From positions 33,524,082 through 33,588,081 of the forward strand of contig OX421507.1 of assembly GCA_949126835.1 (NCBI GenBank): a stretch of DNA of 64,000 bases, written 5' to 3'. This document shows positions 56,878 to 64,000 of this stretch, in pieces; within the stretch, counting starts at the first letter, position 1; every line of letters begins with the position of its first letter. The notes under the pieces were generated by a model. The model searched no databases. It was not told the DNA's origin and saw only the letters and a list, made by a program, of their open reading frames with translations. Origin of the DNA: Anisus vortex. Its lineage: Eukaryota > Mollusca > Gastropoda > Planorbidae. The position numbers and the translations under genes are program-made.

Positions 56878-59841
56878 GTGTGTAAATTTACTAAATTGAC
56901 TTAATTGTAGATAATGTTTTCTTCATTATTTTAAGGTTAGGCTATTACCGGCCTCCTTTATAAAGTTTATAGGAACTGTAGGTCATAGGCTTTTAAAAAT
57001 ATGTTTAGCCTATGCATCCTCTATACCGGAGTATTATGAATTACTATGTTTATTATTGTTAGGCTTATTACTTTAGTCTTTACTTATTAGTAAAATTAAA
57101 ATACATTTTTAAATAGGCCCTAATTATAAAATCTATAATTTTTTTTATAACAGACTTAGCAGTGAAAGCCTGCATGACATGGCCTCCCTAAACTATAAAC
57201 TAACATTATTTATCCTTTATATAGGGGGGCCTACAGTGACTTATGGAATAGAACTAAAAATTAATCATCAATATTTTGCTTTATTAAGTAAAGTATCCCC
57301 CATTAGGCCTAGACAAATTAGATCAACATGGAAATTGAAGCAGCGTTAATAGTTTCTGTGATCATTGTATATATATTTATACTATAGGATATTCAGATAT
57401 TGTGAGGCTAACAACAATGCCCATTCGCCTTTTGACTTTTATTTTCCAAAACTAATGTAAAATAAACATCAGTAAAAACCCTAAAAATATATTGGGATTA
57501 GATTCAAGTCTCACACATGGCACTTTGGTATGGCAATCCAAGCACAATTAAGTAAAGAAAAGTATATCTTTCAGATACATCCTGTTAGTTCATGCCGCAA
57601 GTGAAGCAGTGTTCATAAGTATCTTACATACAAAGCGATCATGTGACCAGCACATTTCCCAGATCCCTTTTTTCCCCCTAATAATCAAAGCTGACGGGAA
57701 GACTCAGGGACATTCCAGACCTGGGAAAAAATTTTAGCTTTCACTAGAACCTAATCTTGGGACCTTTAATACCATACTCATTTCTGAGCATGCTGCCACT
57801 AATAATTTATAACTACATAGATATTATAGTAATTTAATACCGTATTTATACCAATGAAAATGTATTGATATGCCACATAAATTTTTTTTTTAATGTTCAT
57901 TATTCTCAAGGCTTTATGAGTGATAATTTAACTTGATATTTTTTCAAGTATCACCAAGCGTGAGGCCCTTTTAAGGACATCAAAGAACTTTTTACAAAGA
58001 GTTTCTCTTGAAGATCTACCACTCAGTAATTTAGAAGCTGCTAAGAGAAATAACAGTTTATTACAGGTAAGCAATTGTATAGATATTACATTATTAGATT
58101 CATCTGATAAAATATCAAAGAACATTCTCTCTCTCTCTTAGTCCTCTCAGTGCCCACTGGCGCTTGAGGCGGAAGCCAAGGATCTCCATTTGTCTCGATC
58201 TGTTGCAACTCGAGGTGCTGTCTCAAAGTTCAGGCCTCAAGCCTTTAAGTCCCTTTCCGCCGTCCTTCTCCAAGTTTCCTTTGGTCTGCCTTTTGACCTT
58301 TTCCCCTGGGGGGTCCATCTCAGGGCTGTCTTGGGGAGGGTGCCAGCTGACATTCTGCAGACGTGTCCTATCCATCTCCATCTCCTTGCTGAGATGCTCT
58401 CTGCTAAAGGGATTACTCCTGTTTTCTCGCGTAGATCCTCATTTGATATCGTGTTTGGCCAGAAGATCTTGAGGATGCGGCGAAGGCTTTGTGTCTGGAA
58501 CACCTCTATTTTCCTTTCTATGGTATTTGTGGTTTTCCAGCAATCCGATCCATACAGCTGGACGCTGAGGACATTGCTCTTAAATATCCTTATTTTTGTT
58601 TGGAGGCCAAGGCTCGACGTCCTCCATATGGGCCTAAGCAGTGCAAAGGCCTGTTTTGCCTTACTGATTCTGCTGTTGATTTCCAGATCACAGTCGCCAT
58701 TTGTTGGCATTTTACTGCCTAGGTAGGTACATTCCTTAACATCCTCTATTTCTTCCTCGTCTATTGTGACAGGGGTGTTGATAGTCTTATTGTTTCTCAT
58801 TATCTTTGTTTTCTGTCTGTTTACCCTATGGTGCTTGCTATCTCATTCAGACTGCTTGTCTTTGTTTGAATGTCTTGATGTCTGCTGGATAGAAGGGCTA
58901 TGTCGTCTGCGAAGTCAATGTCTTCTAGTATTGAGGAGAGAGACCATTGAATTCCTTGTCGCTTGCCCCGTGTGGTCTGTTGAAGTATCCAGTCTATTGC
59001 AAGAGCAAAAAGGGTGGGTGATAGGGAGCATCCCTGTTTCACTCCCGTCTTTACATAAAAGGAGTCTGAGAGGTCATTGTTGTGGATCACTCTGCATTCA
59101 AAGTTTTCGTAAAGGGATTGCATGATCCCTAGATGTTTTTTTACCCTGAGTCTACTGAGTTCTGATGGGTACTTGAAATTAGTTATGGAAAAGTAAAGGC
59201 AGATGGAGATTGTTCAATCCCTTGTATGCACTGGACATGAAAACTTGTGACTGTTGCTTCATTTTCCCCATGGGTTAACAAGGTCTAAGAGGCATGATTA
59301 AATATTTATATGCTCGATATCTTACTTGCATTGTTGCATTATATGCTCTGAACTTTTTTCTTCTAATTTGCTGATTTTTTACTTTTCATTAATTAATTAA
59401 ATAATGCTCTTAAGTATCATGTTGTTTTTTTATATTTTAACCAACAGCACATGAATAAATTAGATGAAAAGATAAATGAAAGTTTACATGTGCAATTAAG
59501 TCCAAGATTTGCCAATTTACAAGTAAGTCATTTACTACTGTATTTACATTTATTTTTTTTAACACATGTTTAGTTTTACTACAGTACTCATTAAATATTT
59601 ATCTATATTTTCTTCTTGTAATAAAAAGGTTTTAAAATAATATAGAGTAATAATAAATATATAATAACAAAATGTTTCACAAGAGTTTTCTGGAAATATT
59701 TATCATTTATAAGCATACTAAGTTTAGGAATTATTTAACATTGTAAACCTATTGTCTGTTCTTTATTTTTAGGCTAACTATTGGTCCATGGTAAGAAACA
59801 TGTTTCCAATTTGGAGAAAATCTCTGGAAGAATTACAGTAA
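56768..59841 (+). CDS. Small CEP15/C3orf14-like coiled-coil protein, 4 coding exons, 123 aa
   Basis: Exons 56768-56877, 57949-58066, 59448-59522 and 59773-59841 join to 124 codons with GT/AG introns in phases 2, 0 and 0. The protein is mostly helical and charged. AKRNNSLLQ in exon 2, then a spaced KxxEKINESL, and near the end NYWSMVRNMFPIWRKSLEEL match from memory the KRNLSLL...YWxSVxxxxPKW pattern of human C3orf14 (CEP15), a small centrosome-associated protein of similar length. That assignment is by recall and would need a database comparison. The start used is the first ATG of the frame; a second ATG three codons on is equally possible. The gene is divergent from the SLC17-like gene. Intron 2 holds a dead LINE in antisense orientation. 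No signal peptide or membrane segment is visible. Confidence 0.75.
57275..57800 (-). mobile_element. Two degraded SINEs in CEP15-like intron 1
   Basis: 57275-57540 and 57560-57800 keep GGAAATTGAAGCAGCGTT, GTGAAGCAGTGTTCATAAGT and GACGGGAAGACTCAGGGACA with many changes. Confidence 0.55.
57949..58066 (+). CDS. CEP15-like gene, coding exon 2
   Basis: After TTTTTTCAAG: ITKREALLRTSKNFLQRV, then SLEDLPLSNLEAAKRNNSLL and Q, before the donor GTAAGC. Strongly helical with heptad-like leucines. Confidence 0.8.
58137..59123 (-). pseudogene. Truncated LINE reverse transcriptase (RTE-like) in CEP15-like intron 2
   Basis: Minus-strand frame 59123-58821 has VKTGVKQGCSLSPTLF and IDFADDIALLSS (RT catalytic core FADD). 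Frame 58800-58237 continues with CTYLGSKMPTNGDCDLEINS, LYGSDCWKTT and GKRSKGRPKETWRR. The two frames are offset: a small deletion near 58810-58830. The 5' half is missing; the 3' end runs into a (CTCT)n tract. RTE-like by recall. Confidence 0.85.
59130..59300 (+). mobile_element. SINE, 3' part
   Basis: CTGAGTCTACTGAGTTCTGA, TGGGTACTTGAAATTAG and AAGTAAAGGCAGATGGAG; it starts where the LINE ends. Confidence 0.65.
59448..59522 (+). CDS. CEP15-like gene, coding exon 3
   Basis: 25 codons in phase 0 between AACCAACAG and GTAAGT: HMNKLDEKINESLHVQLS and PRFANLQ. Confidence 0.8.
59773..59841 (+). CDS. CEP15-like gene, coding exon 4 and stop
   Basis: After TTATTTTTAG: ANYWSMVRNMFPIWRKSLEE, LQ, TAA. 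The YW...P.W core is the most family-like part of the protein. Confidence 0.8.
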   Translation, partial: ANYWSMVRNMFPIWRKSLEELQ

Positions 59842-60128
59842 TCATCTAAAGCCAAGTTTAACCAGTTTGATGTAGAGAACTTTGAAATTGGTTGTATATA
59901 TTTCTAATGTTAAGTTACGTTTTAAATAATTAAATACTTAATATGTCAACTTTTTCTTTTAAAATATAAATATAGAGTTCTTTTATATTAGTATTAGCAA
60001 TGCTAGAGGAAGTAATTGAGACTTTTAATTTCGAAGGCCATAACTCTTTCTTGGTTACTGGTAATGAAAATATTGCAAGTTAATGTTTTGTTTATATTTC
60101 ATCAGGGCAGAAAACTTGTACATATATT

Positions 60129-60209
60129 TTAACCCTTCCCGTACTGACCTACTTCTATCTATGCTGCCTTCAGTTCCGCTATATATGCGCCCGGGACTGT
60201 AAGGGTTAA
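60129..60209 (-). mobile_element. 73-bp TTAA-flanked mini-element, copy 2
   Basis: Element 60133-60205 between TTAA sites. Its reverse complement differs from the copy at 26649 at four of 73 positions, all G/A changes. Confidence 0.75.
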
Positions 60210-60530
60210 AACCAAATGTATTCTTGAAATCATCATTTTCATGGCCAAATAACAAAATCTCATTCTAGTTCTAGCAGTTTGAAATTCTATCAATTTGTAA
60301 ATGTAGCAGTTTATGACTTTATCAGCAATTTGTAAATACTCATTGAACCCTGTAAGATCTTTATGTTAGAAAAAAAAAACTTCTTCTCATTTTAATTAGA
60401 GATTTCTATCCTCTTAATGTTATTTGTAAATATGCAATTTAATGTTTAGAAAACCACTTGCCATTATTGTTGGAGGATATTGTATGAATTTTTAACATTA
60501 TTAACTAAATTATAAACTATGGTTTTCTGT

Positions 60531-60797
60531 ATTAAGCACAGTGCTTTTTTTGTGACGATCCCCTCCGGCACTGCGTACCGGCACCTTTTTTCAATGTGGG
60601 GAAAAAAATATTACTTTTCTTGTATTTTAACGTTTATTATTAATTAATTTTATTATTAATTTGTTAAAATTAAATTATTTTAAAATTGCGCGCAATAAGA
60701 AATAAAATATAAAATGCAAAACTGCTTTAAAAGTTAGGCAATTCATCACTGAGTACCGGCACCTATTTTTTTTTACAAAAAAAGCTCTGATTAAGCA
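60531..60797. mobile_element. 251-bp hAT-type MITE, perfect 8-bp TSD
   Basis: Element 60539-60789: CAGTGCTTTTTTTGT to ACAAAAAAAGCTCTG. ATTAAGCA flanks both sides. Confidence 0.88.
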
Positions 60798-61082
60798 TAA
60801 TGTGATATTTCACTGCTATTAGTTATTGTTTAAATTTTTGTATCAATATGAAGCTTAGCTTGATAGATTTTTTAATTATAAAATAATAGAAATAAATCAA
60901 CATTTTATAATACAAAATGTATCCAGTAATGATCAAGGAAATGCTCTGCTATTTGAATCTAATATTAGGGGTGACTATCAATATTAGGGCCTACTAAATG
61001 GCCTTTATTAATGCATTTAGCTATGTATTTTAGGAAACATATATTTTGGAATTAGTATTCCAGTTTAATGCATTCCATTTAT

Positions 61083-61165
61083 AGGTAAAGTACCCAACTG
61101 ACCAAATTGATCATAGGACCGGTGAAGCAGCGTTCATCAGTTTCTGTGGCCACAGCTTACATTAT
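61083..61165 (-). mobile_element. SINE fragment
   Basis: GGTAAAGTACCCAACTGACC and GGACCGGTGAAGCAGCGTTC; the body is missing. Confidence 0.7.
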
Positions 61166-61384
61166 GTTTGTTGACAGCGCTATACAAATATTATTCTTAT
61201 TATTATATCCCAAATTGAAAACTAATTTTGAATAAATTTAGGCCTACTAATTAAATAATGGATTTTATTGAGTAACATGAGCATTGTAAAAACTGCTGAG
61301 GACTTTGAAAGATTTGCCTACCCAATGTTTAACTAAGCATGTTTTACATTACAAATGGCCTAAAGTGTAATTTTAAATACATGT

Positions 61385-61735
61385 ACATTATATTTATATA
61401 TTTTTATATATTTATATATATTTTTATATATATTTGTATATATTTTTATATATTTATATATATTTGTATATATTTGTATATATTTTTATATATTTGTATA
61501 TATTTTTATATATTTTTATATATTTATATATATTTTTATATATATTTATATATATTTTTATATATATTTTTATATATTTTTATATATTTATATGTATATT
61601 TATATGTATATTTATATATTTATATGTATATTTATATATTTATATGTATATTTATATATTTATATGTATATTTATATATTTATATGTATATTTATATATT
61701 TATATGTATATTTACATATTTATATGCATTGATTG
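61385..61735. repeat. TATATTTATATGTA / TATATTTTTATA repeat
   Basis: Two zones: TATATTTTTATA-type to 61590, then TATATTTATATGTA to 61730. Confidence 0.92.
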
Positions 61736-61764
61736 CATAATTCTTTACATCATTTAAAACATTT

Positions 61765-61860
61765 ATCATAATGCAAGACTAGACTCGGACCACGGATGAG
61801 CGTAGGACGCAATAATCTTCTTTATAGAAGGAGCATCTGTAATGTATAAGATAAGATTCA
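61765..61860 (+). mobile_element. LINE 3' tail
   Basis: CAAGACTAGACTCGGACCAC to GTAATGTATAAGATAAGATT, closely matching 2600-2690. Confidence 0.8.
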
Positions 61861-62334
61861 ATAGGCTGATAATAAGAATGTAATGAGTCACTTTTCATTT
61901 TTTTTTCATTATTTTTTGTTGTTGTTATAGTTAGCCTGTATGGTTAAAATTTCAAATTATTTATTTTATAGGCACAATACTTGATAAGATGTAAATTATG
62001 GTTTTTGTTAGCATAATTTCTTGGTATTTATAGTTTTTGATCTGTGCATAGTTTAACATATTCAATTAATCAGTTGCCAGTAAAACATTTATAATCATGT
62101 ATTAATACTTTTTTTTTTTAATTCATAGAAATATCACTTTGAGAGCTTAGAAGTTAGAACTAATAAATGAACAGTTTAGTGTGCATGTTAGCCTTAAAAG
62201 CAAGTTATTTTTTTATTATCTGAGTGTTTTGTGTTTTACAGTATGTTTTCATTATTGGCAATAAATCAAAAAGTATTATTTAAAAAAATGGGTCTATCAT
62301 CATTATTATGTCATCTGTCTTTTTGTTTTAGACT

Positions 62335-62425
62335 ATGTCTGTTATAGAAGTTATACAAGTTATAGTTATAGAAGTTATAGTTATAGAAGTTATAGTTATA
62401 GAAGTTATAGTTATAGAAGTTATAC
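62335..62425. repeat. GTTATAGTTATAGAA tandem repeat
   Basis: About five copies of a 15-18-bp unit. Confidence 0.85.
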
Positions 62426-62639
62426 TGATTTTGATTATGTGTAGGGTTGCCATATTTAGCTGGGACCTCAGCAGAACACTCTGAGATGGGGATTTAGAAA
62501 TGAAGTAAAATACATATTGAATATAATTACTTATTATTTAGAACACAATTACATGGAAGGTCCAATACGGTGACAGTCCTGATATATATCAGGACAGATG
62601 TAAAACCCTAATTATTTGCTTTGTTAATATACTGTATAT

Positions 62640-62900
62640 CCTTTCAGGTAGTCCATGTCACGCAGTATGTCACATTAGGTAACCAACATTTTCCAGATGA
62701 GTTCTCTGTCTGATGCAACAGTAATCCCCCCCAGCCTTATCCGAATCTACACTGCTGGGCTGCAAGTGATAATTTTAGCATCCTTGTCTCCTTTTCCCAT
62801 TTTCGGTTTCCGACTGAAGGCCACTTTTAGTGTGTCTGCTTTCTGGCATCGGAAATGACCTGACCATCTCAATATTCTCCTTTTAATCAGGTCTGTCATT
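62640..62900 (-). pseudogene. LINE ORF2 C-terminal fragment
   Basis: Minus frame has DLIKRRILRWSGHFRCQKAD followed by FSRKPKMGKGDKDA, the R-R-x-R-W-x-GH motif of the LINE C-terminus. Confidence 0.6.
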
Positions 62901-63050
62901 GTTGGTAGGTCACATTGTTGGTAGGTCACATTGTTGGTAGGTCATATTGTTGCTAGGTCATATTGTTGGTAGGTCACATTGTTGGTAGGTCACATTGTTG
63001 TGTTGGTAGGTCACATTGTTGGTAGGTCACATTGTTGGTAGGTCACACTG
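62895..63050. repeat. 17-bp minisatellite (TTGTTGGTAGGTCACAT)
   Basis: About nine copies; it starts inside the LINE fragment's reading frame. Confidence 0.9.
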
Positions 63051-63059
63051 TTTGAGGAC

Positions 63060-64000
63060 TTCTTAATTTTTTATGCCTAGAATCTTTCTTTTAGAAACTG
63101 TTGATGAAATTTATTTAATCTGTGCATGATTATTTAGCCGTAGTTACCCTCCATGTTTCACACAAACAATTGGTAGGCTATTTACACAGCTTTTGTACGC
63201 GTTTGATGAAGTTAAAAATAATTTAATAACTAAACTTTTCTATGTGCTTGTTAAAGTAGAATTCCAAATGAAGACCTGATTTACAATTAATAATTTGATG
63301 AATAAAGAATGAATTACACAATATACACTGGTCACTGGTAGATTATAATAAATTCTGTAGACAGGATTCAATACACAATATTTACAACAACAAATCTGTT
63401 TGCCTTATATTAGCTTCAGTGCAGATAATGTGAGAAGAGAAACACCTTAGATACTGGAAGGAAAATGCATAATTACTAGAAATTTTTAGATACCAGGAGA
63501 AAATATAGGCCTAATTTCTACACAAAATTAAATAATCTAAAAGCCATAATTAAATATAAGTAAATAACTAAAAATGCATTATTAATGCAATTAATTATAA
63601 GATATACAAATGCAGACTCAATCTCATTAATTACATATGCTATTTATAAATTTAAAAAATCTATATGCATATACTAATAATACTATACAGTATAATTAAC
63701 TGTCTTTATCTATATTTTATAGATCTATATATCGTATATAAACATAGGGTCATAGGGCTTATATTAGCCTATAAAGGCTTACAAAAAAAGCAGGCTTTTT
63801 TAGATTATTTTTATTTTTTTTATTGATTTTGTTATTTTGGCTTTTAATGAGATCTCTCAGAAAATTAAGAATTTAAAAAATTTGGCTTATCTAAATATTA
63901 TCTAGTTATGCTAGTTAGGACTACATTCTATTATTCTAATTATAAATTAGACTAGTATTCGTATTGACGTTTGTGCTTTTTGCACGTTTTTTTTTTTATC
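63060..64000. other. AT-rich end of window, nothing recognised
   Basis: No frame, splice signal or repeat unit of note. Confidence 0.4.

Noticed and set aside
58190..58726. Plus-strand frames of 102 and 178 codons opposite the LINE
   Set aside because: The minus strand carries clear reverse transcriptase motifs; the plus frames are antisense shadows.

Overview
The window is a 64-kb piece of an AT-rich animal nuclear genome. It has long introns with GT/AG splice sites, tRNA-derived SINEs, several non-LTR retrotransposon (LINE) families, hAT-type DNA transposons with their MITEs, and an extreme load of micro- and minisatellites. The gene content and repeat style fit a mollusc, probably a gastropod; this is an inference, because no species marker is present. 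There is no operon structure, CRISPR array, rRNA or intact tRNA.

Three protein-coding genes can be rebuilt exon by exon. Every intron has GT/AG ends and matching phases. (1) 20325-30481, plus strand: a Hairy/HES-type bHLH repressor, 5 coding exons, 829 aa, ending in the Groucho-recruiting WRPW motif. (2) 54527-35285, minus strand: an SLC17-family (sialin/vesicular glutamate/phosphate-type) membrane transporter, 11 coding exons, 709 aa, with an unusually long C-terminal tail. (3) 56768-59841, plus strand: a small 123-aa protein, 4 coding exons, resembling the centrosomal protein CEP15 (human C3orf14). Genes 1 and 2 converge; genes 2 and 3 are head to head with about 2.2 kb between start codons.

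Layout: 1-20 kb is gene-poor, holding hAT remnants, SINEs, an 89-copy 31-bp satellite (11973-14733) and a 1.2-kb TCTG/TCTA microsatellite. 20.3-30.8 kb is the HES gene; its first intron carries a 16-bp satellite and a 1.77-kb hAT-like element. 31-35 kb is intergenic. 35-54.5 kb is the transporter; its first intron (about 8.75 kb) holds a 5.4-kb 21-bp minisatellite. 54.7-56 kb is a 16-bp satellite between the divergent genes. 56.7-60 kb is the CEP15-like gene, with a broken LINE inside intron 2. 60-64 kb is AT-rich repeats.

The most notable observations are these. The last 67 bp of the HES gene (C-terminal coding sequence, stop codon and first UTR bases) is tandemly copied six times, giving a reserve of alternative WRPW/WGPW ends. 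The HES protein lacks a recognisable Orange domain. The SLC17 protein lacks a normally conserved acidic residue. A hAT MITE family has 8-bp target duplications centred on TA. A 73-bp TTAA-flanked element occurs twice. The three genes show no evident common pathway: a nuclear repressor, a membrane transporter and a centrosomal-type small protein.
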